From contig JAPLCF010000033.1 of the NCBI GenBank assembly GCA_026392355.1, positions 1 through 32,304 of the forward strand: a stretch of 32,304 nucleotides of DNA. Direction: 5' to 3'. The notes under the pieces were generated by a model that saw nothing but the letters and a program-made list of their open reading frames with translations, was not told where the DNA came from and did no database searches. The translations under genes and the position numbers were made by a program. Below, piece by piece: positions 1-7,181 of this stretch (positions within the stretch are counted from its first letter, which is position 1; every line of letters begins with the position of its first letter). Source of the stretch: Actinomycetota bacterium (lineage in GTDB: Bacteria; Actinomycetota; Thermoleophilia; Gaiellales; F1-60-MAGs149).

Positions 1-474
1 CGCCTGGCCGTGCCGGTGTACGCGAACTACCTCAAGCGCATCAATGCGATCGCCGCCGAGATCAACGACAAACACGGCAGTGACGGCTGGCTCCCCATCG
101 ACGTGCGGATTGGCGATAACTTCCCCGTGGTCGTCGCCGCATATCGCGAGTACGACGCCCTCCTCGTGAACTCAATCGCAGACGGCATGAACTTGATCTC
201 CAAGGAAGCACCTCTTCTCAATGAACGCAGCGGCGTCGTCGTGCTGAGCGAGAACGCGGGCTCGTTCGAGGAGCTAGAGCAGTGGGTCCTACCCGTCGAT
301 CCGCTTGACGTGGAGCAGACCGCCGCGCAGCTGGAGCGAGCGCTCGAGCTGCCGCAGCCGGAACGCGGCGAGCGCGCCGAGGCCATCTGCGCGTTCGTCG
401 AGGACTTTGACGTGGCGCGCTGGATCGACCTGCAGCTGCTGGACTTGGAGTTCCTCGCGGAGGCCCGCGCATGA
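1..474 (+). CDS. otsA: Trehalose-6-phosphate synthase, C-terminal part (GT20; 5' end outside window)
   Basis: The reading frame is open from base 1, so this is the C-terminal ~157 residues of a longer protein. It carries the GT20 signature region: YREYDALLVNSIADGMNLISKE followed shortly by VVLSENAGS, i.e. the DGMNL-x2-KE loop that binds the nucleotide sugar in OtsA proteins. The last ~60 residues form the usual helical tail with ER/FVEDFD. OtsA joins UDP-glucose and glucose-6-phosphate to give trehalose-6-phosphate in the cytoplasm; family members are about 460-480 residues, so two thirds are missing here. There is no sign of a fused phosphatase domain after the GT20 end. The stop overlaps the ATG of the next gene by 4 bp (ATGA), so the two are probably co-translated. 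Identification is from family motifs; substrate is inferred. Confidence 0.9.
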   Translation, partial: RLAVPVYANYLKRINAIAAEINDKHGSDGWLPIDVRIGDNFPVVVAAYREYDALLVNSIADGMNLISKEAPLLNERSGVVVLSENAGSFEELEQWVLPVDPLDVEQTAAQLERALELPQPERGERAEAICAFVEDFDVARWIDLQLLDLEFLAEARA

Positions 475-1298
475 GCGATCCGATCCTGATCGTCGCCGCA
501 CTCAACGGCACCCGTGGCGTTGAGGAGTGTCCGAAGCTGCCGCTCAAGCCGCAGGACCTGGCTGCCGAGGCGAAGCGCTCGGTTGAGGCCGGTGCCGGCA
601 TGGTTCACGTGCACGCGCGCAAGGCCGATGGGTCGCCGAGCTTCGACTTCGTAATCGACGAGATCGTCGCCGCCATTCGCGGTGCCGTCGATGTCCCGAT
701 CTCGATCTCGACGCAGCGCGCCCGCCAGACCTCGCTCGGCACCGTGACGGCGTTGTTCGGCGTCCTCCGCGACCTGCCGGATGTCGGTGCCGTCCATGTG
801 CGTCCGCCGGAACCAGAGCTGCCGGCGCACCGCGAGGAGGCCCGCCAGATCCTCGACGCGCTCGAAGAGGCCAACGTACGTCCGGCGCCCGTGGCTGGCA
901 GCCTCGATGCGATCGGCGATCTGCAGGCGCTGTACCACGACCAGTTGCTTGGCCGTGCACCGCTTCTGTTCCTCACCCTCGGCGGTCCTACGTCGGAATC
1001 GTCCGATCTCGCCGCCGGCACACCGCAGAACGCGCTGCATCTGATCGAGGCAACGCACTCGGCGCTGTCGGGTATGCCCATCGTGGCCAGTGGTCGCGAC
1101 GAGTCGAGCCCGATCGTCCAGGCGATCGCCGCCGCGACGGGCGAGCACATCCGGGCCGGATTTGAGGACGCCGCCACGTTGCCGGATGGCTCTGCCGCAA
1201 CGTCGAACGCGCAGCTCATCGAGCACGCCGTGCGCCTCGGCGCCGCGCTGGGGCGCGCGCCGATGTCGCCCGACGACGCGCGTCGTCTCTTGCGCTAA
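471..1298 (+). CDS. BKACE family beta-keto acid cleavage enzyme (DUF849)
   Basis: This 275-residue protein begins LIVAALNGTRG and has GAGMVHVHARKADG, the HxH metal-binding motif of the BKACE (3-keto-5-aminohexanoate cleavage, Kce) family, at His46 and His48. A C-terminal GEHIRAGFEDA segment supplies the glutamate (Glu232) that completes the zinc site in Kce. The fold is a TIM barrel. Known members condense a beta-keto acid with acetyl-CoA, releasing acetoacetate and a new acyl-CoA; the beta-keto acid differs between subfamilies and cannot be read from this sequence. It overlaps otsA by 4 bp, an unexpected partner. A carnitine-dehydrogenase-like gene at 11649-12608 makes 3-dehydrocarnitine a candidate substrate, but that link is speculative. 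The ATG at 471 fits the family N-terminus. Confidence 0.85.
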   Translation: MSDPILIVAALNGTRGVEECPKLPLKPQDLAAEAKRSVEAGAGMVHVHARKADGSPSFDFVIDEIVAAIRGAVDVPISISTQRARQTSLGTVTALFGVLRDLPDVGAVHVRPPEPELPAHREEARQILDALEEANVRPAPVAGSLDAIGDLQALYHDQLLGRAPLLFLTLGGPTSESSDLAAGTPQNALHLIEATHSALSGMPIVASGRDESSPIVQAIAAATGEHIRAGFEDAATLPDGSAATSNAQLIEHAVRLGAALGRAPMSPDDARRLLR

Positions 1299-1315
1299 CC
1301 GGCCCGACGGCGCGA

Positions 1316-1321
1316 TACGGT
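1316..1321 (+). promoter_or_regulatory. -10 element TACGGT, leaderless start of tlpA-like gene
   Basis: TACGGT ends 6 nt before the ATG at 1328. Transcription would start at or next to the ATG, giving a leaderless mRNA. No Shine-Dalgarno site is visible and no convincing -35 box lies 16-18 bp upstream. Confidence 0.6.
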
Positions 1322-1327
1322 TGGTAC

Positions 1328-1870
1328 ATGTCGAGACGCGCCAAGGTCATCCTCGCCGCGCTGATCGCCGTCGGTGCCGTCTGCCTCGCGATCGGTATCT
1401 ACGGGATCACGCAGCAGTCCGAGACGGTCGCGGCGCCGACCGAGGAGAGCCTGATCCCGAAGTTCGAGGCGGGCCCCGCCCCGGCGATTGTCGGCACGAC
1501 ACTGACCGGCGAGCCGTTTGATCTCGCGACGTACAGGGGTACGCCCGTCGTCCTCAACTTCTGGGCTTCGTGGTGCGGGCCCTGCCGTAAGGAGCTACCG
1601 GCAATCGCTGCCTTCGCCAAGGCGCATCCGGAGATCGCGGTGGTAGGCGTCGACTATCAGGACAACATCGCAGAAGCCAAGGCGTTCGCAACCAAGCTCG
1701 GCGCGACCTGGCCGAGCGTCGTGGATGACGGTCCGATCGGCGCCGCGTACAAGGTGCCCGGCCTGCCCGCGACGTTCCTGATTGATGCCCAAGGTCAACT
1801 CGTCGACCGCATCCTCGGCGAGGTCACCGAGGAGATGCTCGAGGCGAAGGTGCCGGAGCTCACCACGTGA
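1328..1870 (+). CDS. TlpA/ResA-like membrane-anchored thiol-disulfide oxidoreductase
   Basis: The 180-residue protein has one N-terminal membrane segment (about residues 7-27, hydrophobic after SRRAK) that anchors it with the thioredoxin domain outside. The domain contains WASWCGPCRKEL with the redox cysteines at 83 and 86, a long insert typical of TlpA/ResA, and the cis-proline region VPGLPATFLID. Such proteins keep extracytoplasmic thiols, often apocytochrome c, reduced. Its stop overlaps the start of ccdA (GTGA), and CcdA is the known electron donor for this class, so the pair forms a relay across the membrane. No ccsA/resB cytochrome c maturation genes follow; a Nudix gene converges instead. 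Start chosen by the -10 box six bases upstream. Confidence 0.9.
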   Translation: MSRRAKVILAALIAVGAVCLAIGIYGITQQSETVAAPTEESLIPKFEAGPAPAIVGTTLTGEPFDLATYRGTPVVLNFWASWCGPCRKELPAIAAFAKAHPEIAVVGVDYQDNIAEAKAFATKLGATWPSVVDDGPIGAAYKVPGLPATFLIDAQGQLVDRILGEVTEEMLEAKVPELTT

Positions 1871-2583
1871 TCGGCGCCATGTCGCTGTCCGGCATTGGTC
1901 TGATGACGGCGTTCGCGGCGGGCTTCATCTCATTCCTGTCGCCCTGCGTCTGGCCGCTCGTCCCGGCCTACCTGTCGTACGTCTCAGGCGTCCCCTACGA
2001 GGAGCTCGGCTCGAACACGCGGCGCGTCGTGCTCACCACGCTCGCCTTCGTCGGCGGTTTCACAATCGTCTTCGCGCTGTACGGCGTGAGCGTCGGCTAC
2101 CTCGGCTCGCTCGTCGCCGACTACCGCCGCCCGATCGAAATCGTCGGTGGCCTCCTCGTGATCCTGATGGGCCTCGCGCTGCTCGGCTTCGCCCAGCGGC
2201 TCGTCGGCCGCGAGGCGCGTGTCGGCCTACCTGCGCGACCGACGAGCTTCGTCGGTGCCGGTGTGGCCGGCGTCGTCTTCGCCGTCGGGTGGACGCCGTG
2301 CATCGGCCCGGTGCTCACCTCGATCCTGCTCTACGCCGCGACGCAGGGCTCGGCCGGCGGCTCGGTGCTCTTGCTCGCCTACGGCATCGGCCTCGGCGTG
2401 CCGTTCCTGCTGTCGGGCCTGCTCGCCTCATGGCTGCTCGAACGCACCGGCGCGTACCGCAAGTACGGCGCGTGGATCAATCGCATTGCCGGCGTCGTGA
2501 TGATCGTCGTCGGCGTGCTGCTCGCGACGGGACAACTGACGCAGATCACGCGGCAGCTGAGCGGTTACGGCGTGATCGTCTAG
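1867..2583 (+). CDS. ccdA: CcdA-type transmembrane electron carrier
   Basis: A 238-residue polytopic protein with about six hydrophobic segments and the two conserved cysteines of CcdA, in FLSPCVWPLVPAYLSY (Cys27) and GWTPCIGPVLTSIL (Cys145). It passes electrons from cytoplasmic thioredoxin to extracytoplasmic TlpA-like proteins. Length matches stand-alone CcdA and lacks the periplasmic domains of DsbD. The GTG at 1867 overlaps the tlpA stop; an alternative ATG lies at 1879, four codons later, and either gives a complete first helix. Its TAG stop lies within the four bases CTAG that also form the stop of the opposing Nudix gene, so no intergenic terminator exists between them. Confidence 0.92.
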   Translation: MIGAMSLSGIGLMTAFAAGFISFLSPCVWPLVPAYLSYVSGVPYEELGSNTRRVVLTTLAFVGGFTIVFALYGVSVGYLGSLVADYRRPIEIVGGLLVILMGLALLGFAQRLVGREARVGLPARPTSFVGAGVAGVVFAVGWTPCIGPVLTSILLYAATQGSAGGSVLLLAYGIGLGVPFLLSGLLASWLLERTGAYRKYGAWINRIAGVVMIVVGVLLATGQLTQITRQLSGYGVIV

Positions 2584-3080
2584 AGCGTGTAGCCCGTCAA
2601 CGCCAGGTTGAGGCGCGCGCTCGGCGTCAATGGACTCGGCCACTCGCCGACGGGGAAGACACCCAGACCAATCACCTCGGGCAACATCAGCCCGAACGGA
2701 CCGTCGGCACGCAGTCGGAAGATGCCCGCCATCTCGGTCTCGTCCCCGAGCTCGTTGAGGAACGTGCCCACGTGCTCTGGTGCCGGGCCGTCGTAGCCGA
2801 GCTCCTCACCGAGCTCACGGACGACCGCCTCGAGGTAGGTCTCCTCGCCATCAACGTGGCCGGAGCAGGCGAGATCCCAGTACCCCGGGGACGAGTCCTT
2901 ACGCAACGAGCGGCGCTGAAAGAGCATGCCCTCGGACGTCTCGACGATCACGCTGACCGAGCGGTGGATCAACGTTGCGTCGGCATGGCACTCGGCACGC
3001 GTGCGGTAGCCCAGCACGTTGTCGTCGTGGTCGACGACGCAGAACACCTCGTCCTGCCGCTGCACGGGGGCCGGTTCCAT
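2580..3080 (-). CDS. Nudix hydrolase, IPP-isomerase-like (YfcD type)
   Basis: The 166-residue protein matches the Nudix box GX5EX7REUXEEXGU exactly at residues 74-96 (G-HVDGE-E-TYLEAVV-REL-G-EELG). The N-terminal part, EVFCVVDHDDNVLGYRTRAECH and then HRSVSV, LFQRRS and KDSSPGYWDL, resembles the Idi/YfcD branch of Nudix proteins. True IPP isomerase activity needs further metal ligands I cannot confirm, so a pyrophosphohydrolase of unknown substrate is the safer call. The start ATG at 3080 lies 20 bp from the divergent wecB start and has its own -10 box TACGAT 7 nt upstream on the minus strand. The 3' end overlaps ccdA tail to tail by 4 bp. Confidence 0.85.
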   Translation of the reverse strand: MEPAPVQRQDEVFCVVDHDDNVLGYRTRAECHADATLIHRSVSVIVETSEGMLFQRRSLRKDSSPGYWDLACSGHVDGEETYLEAVVRELGEELGYDGPAPEHVGTFLNELGDETEMAGIFRLRADGPFGLMLPEVIGLGVFPVGEWPSPLTPSARLNLALTGYTL

Positions 3081-3086
3081 GAGGCA

Positions 3087-3092
3087 TATCGT
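3087..3092 (+). promoter_or_regulatory. -10 element TATCGT for wecB-like gene
   Basis: TATCGT is followed by 8 nt and the ATG at 3101. There is no Shine-Dalgarno sequence. The whole divergent gap is only 20 bp, so the -35 region of each promoter must lie inside the other gene's coding sequence. Confidence 0.55.
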
Positions 3093-3093
3093 A
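3088..3093 (-). promoter_or_regulatory. -10 element TACGAT for the Nudix gene
   Basis: Read on the minus strand, TACGAT is followed by 7 nt and then the ATG at 3080, so the transcript should be leaderless. It overlaps the plus-strand -10 box TATCGT (3087-3092) by five bases, so the same DNA would serve both directions. Confidence 0.55.
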
Positions 3094-3100
3094 TGACGCG

Positions 3101-4153
3101 ATGGCCAAGGTGCTCTCCGTCGTGGGTAATCGCCCCCAGTACGTCAAGGCCGCGCCGCTCTGCGTGGCGCTGGCCGCGCATGCCGAGGTCGTCGGCGTCG
3201 ACACCGGGCAGCACTACGACCCCGAGCTGTCGCAGGTCTTCTACGACGAACTCGGCATCGCCCCACCGACCCATCGCCTCGAGGTCGGCTCGGGCTCGCA
3301 CGGCGCGATGACCGCCCGCATCCTCGAGCGCATCGAGCCGGTGCTGATCGCCGAGCAGCCCGACTGGTGCGTGGTCTACGGCGACACGAACTCCACGATC
3401 GCCGCGGCGCTCGCCGCTGCGAAGCTCGGCATCCCGATCGCGCACGTCGAGGCCGGACTGCGCTCGTTCGACCGCTCGATGCCCGAGGAAGTCAACCGCG
3501 TCCTCACCGACTCCATCTCGAACGTTCTGCTGGCGCCCTCGCAGACCGGCGCCGACAACCTCGCCGCCGAGGGCATCACCGCCGGCGTGCACGTGGTCGG
3601 CGATGTGATGGCCGACGCCGCGCGCCTCTTCGGCCCAATCGCAGAGCGCTCGACCGCGCTAGCCGACCTCGGCCTCGAACCGGGCAGCTACGTGCTCGCG
3701 ACGATCCACCGCGAAGCCAATACGCGCCAGCCCGCGCTCGGCCGTCTCGTGGAGGCGCTCAGTACGCTCGACACCGACGTCGTGCTCCCGATCCACCCGC
3801 GCACCGCCGCAGCGCTCGAGCGCGACGGGCTCGCCTTCGGTGGCCGCGTCCACGTCGTCCCCCCCGCGCCGTACCTCGGCTTCACGGCCTTGCTACGTGG
3901 CGCCGCCGTGCTCGTGACCGACTCCGGCGGCGCGCAGAAGGAGGCGTGGTTCCACGAGGTGCCGTGCGTCACGCTGCGCGACCGCACCGAGTGGGTCGAG
4001 ACCGTTGAGGCCGGCGGCAACGTGCTCGTCGGCGACGATGCGGACGCCATCGCAGCCGCCATCGCGCACCCGCCACGGCCCGCCTCCTGGCCTGCGCTCT
4101 ACGGCGACGGACACGCCGCCGAGCGCATCGCCGACGTGCTGCTCGGCTCCTGA
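3101..4153 (+). CDS. wecB: Non-hydrolysing UDP-N-acetylglucosamine 2-epimerase family (WecB/WbpI-like)
   Basis: The 350-residue protein has the full-length epimerase_2 fold. It starts SVVGNRPQYVKAAPL, and the catalytic acids sit in YGDTNST (Asp95), AHVEAGLRS (Glu117) and RSMPEEVNR (Glu130), with the histidine in ATIHREAN (His203) and the nucleotide-binding VTDSGGAQKEA near the C-terminus. WecB interconverts UDP-GlcNAc and UDP-ManNAc; the homologue WbpI acts on UDP-2,3-diacetamido-glucuronic acid. Because the next three genes look like WbpA, WbpB and WbpD, a WbpI role is plausible, but sequence motifs alone do not separate the two. The ATG at 3101 is supported by the -10 box. A 39-bp gap with its own -10 box precedes the dehydrogenase gene. 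Confidence 0.88.
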   Translation: MAKVLSVVGNRPQYVKAAPLCVALAAHAEVVGVDTGQHYDPELSQVFYDELGIAPPTHRLEVGSGSHGAMTARILERIEPVLIAEQPDWCVVYGDTNSTIAAALAAAKLGIPIAHVEAGLRSFDRSMPEEVNRVLTDSISNVLLAPSQTGADNLAAEGITAGVHVVGDVMADAARLFGPIAERSTALADLGLEPGSYVLATIHREANTRQPALGRLVEALSTLDTDVVLPIHPRTAAALERDGLAFGGRVHVVPPAPYLGFTALLRGAAVLVTDSGGAQKEAWFHEVPCVTLRDRTEWVETVEAGGNVLVGDDADAIAAAIAHPPRPASWPALYGDGHAAERIADVLLGS

Positions 4154-4179
4154 CGCGGCATCGCAGGCACTCAGCCCGG

Positions 4180-4185
4180 TACCAT
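4180..4185 (+). promoter_or_regulatory. -10 element TACCAT for the nucleotide-sugar dehydrogenase gene
   Basis: TACCAT is separated by 7 nt from the GTG start at 4193. No ribosome binding site is visible, so the mRNA is probably leaderless. It lies only 26 bp after the upstream stop, so it would be an internal promoter within the sugar cluster. Confidence 0.5.
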
Positions 4186-4192
4186 CCGGCGC

Positions 4193-5461
4193 GTGCAGCG
4201 TGATGTCGCAGTTGTTGGCGCCGGCTATGTCGGCCTTCCCCTTGCAGTCCGCCTCGCCGAGGCAGGGCGCACTGTGGTGTGCCTCGACCCGGCCGCAGAC
4301 AAAATGGAGCGCCTCAATGCGGGCGACTCGTACATCGAGGACGTCGCCTCCGCCGATCTCAAGCGCCTGGTCGATGAGGGCAAGCTCGCCGGCACGACCG
4401 ATGAGGGCGAGCTGCGTGACGCCGACGCGATCCTGATTTGCGTGCCCACGCCGCTGGCCGAGCACCGCGAGCCCGATCTCGGTGCCGTGCGCTCCGCCAC
4501 CGCCGCCGTCGCGCGCAACCTTCGCAAGGGGCACGTCGTCGTACTCGAGTCGACCACGTACCCGGGCACAACGCGCGAAGTGCTGCAGCCGATGCTCGAG
4601 GAGGGCGGCCTCAAGGCCGGTACCGACTTTCACCTCGCGATGTCGCCCGAGCGCATCGATCCAGGCCGCACCGACTTCACCGTCCACACGACGCCGAAGG
4701 TGATGGGTGGCCTCACGCCCGAGTGCGCCGACAAGGCCGCCGCCGTGTACCAGGGCGCCGTCGACACGATCGTCCAGGTCTCCTCGCCGGAGGCGGCAGA
4801 GCTCGCCAAGCTGCTCGAGAACATCTTCCGTACCGTCAACATCGCGCTCGTCAACGAGCTCGCGATGCTCTGCGATCGGATGGGCCTCGACGTCTGGGAG
4901 GTCGTCGATGCGGCCGCCACGAAGCCGTTCGGCTTCATGCGCTTCGAGCCTGGCCCCGGCCTCGGCGGCCACTGCCTGCCGATCGACCCCTTCTACCTGA
5001 CGTGGAAGGCGCGCGAGCACGAGTTCTCGACCGAGTTCATCGAGCTGGCCGGCAAGGTCAACGGCAACATGCCGAGCTACTGCGTGGACCGCATCGCACG
5101 CGTCCTCAACGACGCCGCCAAGAGCGTGCGCGGCGCCAACGTGCTGGTGCTCGGTGTGGCCTACAAGAACGACGTCGGCGATATGCGCGAGTCGCCCGCG
5201 CTGCCGATCATCGAGCTCTTGCGCGACCGCGGCGCGAACCTTAGCTACCACGATCCGCACGTCGCGACCATGCCCGAGCTGGGCCTCGAGTCCGTCGCGC
5301 TAACCGCGGATGCCGTGGCCGCCGCCGACTGCGTCGTGATCATCACCGGCCACAACGACGTCGACTACGCGATGGTCGTGGACCGCGCCAAGTCCGTGCT
5401 CGACCTGCGCAACGCGACGGGCCGCCGCTCGCTCGGAGGCGCGAATGTCCAGCGCCTCTAG
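4193..5461 (+). CDS. UDP-N-acetyl-hexosamine 6-dehydrogenase (WbpA/WecC family)
   Basis: A 422-residue member of the UDP-glucose/GDP-mannose dehydrogenase family. It has the N-terminal NAD fold (VVGAGYVGLPLA), the ESTTYPGTTREV stretch, the central helix LLENIFRTVNIALVNELA, and the active-site cysteine in GPGLGGHCLPIDPFYLTWKA (Cys261). The GHC-x-PIDPFYLTWKARE form is the one I associate with WbpA-type UDP-GlcNAc 6-dehydrogenases rather than UDP-glucose dehydrogenase. It performs two NAD-dependent oxidations at C6, giving a uronic acid. The gene end overlaps the next start by 17 bp. GTG 4193 is set by the -10 box and the start of the Rossmann strand. WecC (UDP-ManNAc 6-dehydrogenase) is the alternative. 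Confidence 0.87.
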   Translation: MQRDVAVVGAGYVGLPLAVRLAEAGRTVVCLDPAADKMERLNAGDSYIEDVASADLKRLVDEGKLAGTTDEGELRDADAILICVPTPLAEHREPDLGAVRSATAAVARNLRKGHVVVLESTTYPGTTREVLQPMLEEGGLKAGTDFHLAMSPERIDPGRTDFTVHTTPKVMGGLTPECADKAAAVYQGAVDTIVQVSSPEAAELAKLLENIFRTVNIALVNELAMLCDRMGLDVWEVVDAAATKPFGFMRFEPGPGLGGHCLPIDPFYLTWKAREHEFSTEFIELAGKVNGNMPSYCVDRIARVLNDAAKSVRGANVLVLGVAYKNDVGDMRESPALPIIELLRDRGANLSYHDPHVATMPELGLESVALTADAVAAADCVVIITGHNDVDYAMVVDRAKSVLDLRNATGRRSLGGANVQRL

Positions 5462-6470
5462 CCCCGTCCGCATCGGCATCATCGGCCTCGGCTACTGGGG
5501 CCCCAACTTGGCGCGTGCACTGGCTTCGACGCCCGGCTGCGAGCTCGCCTACGCCTGCGACCTCGACGAGGGCAACCGTGCCCGGATCGAGGGCCGCTAC
5601 CCCGGCACCGTCCTGACCGACCGCTTCGACGATCTGCTGGAAGACGACACGCTCGACGCGATCGTCGTGGCCACGGGCGCTCCCAGCCATCACGCAATCG
5701 GCATGCGCGTGCTCGAGGCTGGCAAGCACGCACTGATCGAGAAGCCGCTCGCGCTCACCGTCGCCGATGCGCGCGAGCTCGTCGAGACCGCCGACGCCAA
5801 GGGTCGCGTGCTGATGGTCGGCCACCTGCTGCGCTTCCACCCCGTCTTTCAGCAGCTGCAGGCGACGACGGAGTCTGGCGCCCTCGGCCGCATGCTCTAC
5901 CTGTACACGAACCGCCTCAACTTCGGCAAGGTTCGCGCCGACGAGAACGCGCTCTGGAGCCTCGCGCCCCACGACATCTCGCTCGCGCTGGCCCTGGCCG
6001 GCGAGCGCCCCGAGGAGGTCTCGGCCCGCGGCGAGGCATTCCTGCGCGAGGGTGTCGAGGACGTCGTGTTCGGCTACCTGCACTTTCCGAGTGGCCTGGT
6101 CGCCCACCTGCACGTCTCGTGGCTCGACCCGCACAAGAGCCGCAAGCTGACGGTTGTCGGCTCCGAGGGGATGGCCGTCTTCGACGACACCGAGGCCGAT
6201 CGCAAGCTGACCGTCTACGAGAAGGCGTCGTCGCCGTCGCGCTTCGACACCTGGGGCGAGTTCCAGGCGCTGCGCACCGGCGACGTCAAGATCCCGCAGG
6301 TCCCGAACGCCGAGCCGCTGATCCAAGAAACCAAGGCCTTTGTCGACGCGATCGTTGCCGGCAAGGCGACTGTCGCCTCCGGCGATGAGGGCCTGGCCGT
6401 TGTCGAGGTGCTGACCGCGCTGCAGACGTCGCTCGAGCAGCACGGGGCGCCGGTCCGGCTGGACGCCTGA
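5445..6470 (+). CDS. Gfo/Idh/MocA oxidoreductase, probably WbpB-like
   Basis: The 341-residue protein has an N-terminal NAD(P) site IGIIGLGYWGPNLAR (about residues 10-24), the family EKP motif in ALIEKPLALT (Glu99-Pro101), and a C-terminal alpha/beta domain with VGHLLRFHPVF, NRLNFGKVRADENALWSLAPHD and HLHVSWLDPHKSRKLTVVGS. In the Wbp pathway such an enzyme oxidises C3 of a UDP-GlcNAc-uronic acid before transamination. Placement between a WbpA-like dehydrogenase and a WbpD-like acetyltransferase supports this role, but the family is broad. It overlaps the upstream gene by 17 bp and its TGA shares one base with the next ATG (TGATG), so the three genes are tightly coupled. Confidence 0.8.
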   Translation: MSSASSPVRIGIIGLGYWGPNLARALASTPGCELAYACDLDEGNRARIEGRYPGTVLTDRFDDLLEDDTLDAIVVATGAPSHHAIGMRVLEAGKHALIEKPLALTVADARELVETADAKGRVLMVGHLLRFHPVFQQLQATTESGALGRMLYLYTNRLNFGKVRADENALWSLAPHDISLALALAGERPEEVSARGEAFLREGVEDVVFGYLHFPSGLVAHLHVSWLDPHKSRKLTVVGSEGMAVFDDTEADRKLTVYEKASSPSRFDTWGEFQALRTGDVKIPQVPNAEPLIQETKAFVDAIVAGKATVASGDEGLAVVEVLTALQTSLEQHGAPVRLDA

Positions 6471-7174
6471 TGGCCGCGATCGACCCGACTGCGATCGTCG
6501 AAGACGGCGTCGAGCTCGGCGTCGACGTCGAGATTGGCCCCTACGCGATCGTCCGTGCCGGCACCGTGCTCGGTGACGGCGTGACGGTCGGCGAGCATGC
6601 CGTGCTCGGCAAGCGTCCGAAGCTCGGCCCGAAGTCGGTCGCCAAGGGCGGCGACCTGCCCGGTCTGGTGGTCGGCGCCGGCTCGACCATCTCCACGCAC
6701 GCAATCGTCTACGCCGGTACGACACTCGGCGAGCGCGTGATCATCGGCGACCACGCCTTCGTCCGCGAGCGCTGCTCGATCGGCTCCCAGACCGTCATCG
6801 GCCGTGGCGTGACGGTCGAGAACGACACGGTGATCGGCGAGGGCTGCCGCGTGCAGTCGCAGTCGTACATCACCGCCAAGAGCCTGCTCGAGGACGACGT
6901 CTTCATCGCGCCGTGCGTCGTCACGACCAACGACAACTTCATGGGCCGCACCGAGCGGCGCCACGCGCTGCTCAAGGGCCCCACGATCCGCCGCGGCGCC
7001 CGCATCGGCGGCGCCGTGTGCCTCTGCCCCGGCATCGAGGTCGGCGAAGAGGCATTCATCGGCGCCGGCGCCGTCGTGACGAAGGATGTACCGGCTGGCA
7101 CCGTCATGGTCGGCGTGCCCGCCCGTGTCCTGCGCGACGTCCCGGAGGACGAGTTGCGCGCCAACGGCGGCTGA
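6470..7174 (+). CDS. Left-handed beta-helix acyltransferase (WbpD-like)
   Basis: The 234 residues are made largely of hexapeptide repeats (I-G-x-x-x-x / V-x-x-G), for example VEIGPYAIVRAGTVLGDGV, with a typical closing section IEVGEEAFIGAGAVVTKDVP and GVPARVLRDVP near the C-terminus. A 20-25 residue loop near residues 42-58 interrupts the helix. Such trimeric enzymes transfer an acetyl group to an amino sugar; WbpD acetylates the C3 amine of the uronic acid. That amine would be made by an aminotransferase (WbpE), which is not in this window. Translation is probably coupled to the preceding gene through the shared TGATG. The exact acceptor is inferred from context only. Confidence 0.82.
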   Translation: MAAIDPTAIVEDGVELGVDVEIGPYAIVRAGTVLGDGVTVGEHAVLGKRPKLGPKSVAKGGDLPGLVVGAGSTISTHAIVYAGTTLGERVIIGDHAFVRERCSIGSQTVIGRGVTVENDTVIGEGCRVQSQSYITAKSLLEDDVFIAPCVVTTNDNFMGRTERRHALLKGPTIRRGARIGGAVCLCPGIEVGEEAFIGAGAVVTKDVPAGTVMVGVPARVLRDVPEDELRANGG

Positions 7175-7181
7175 GCCGCCC

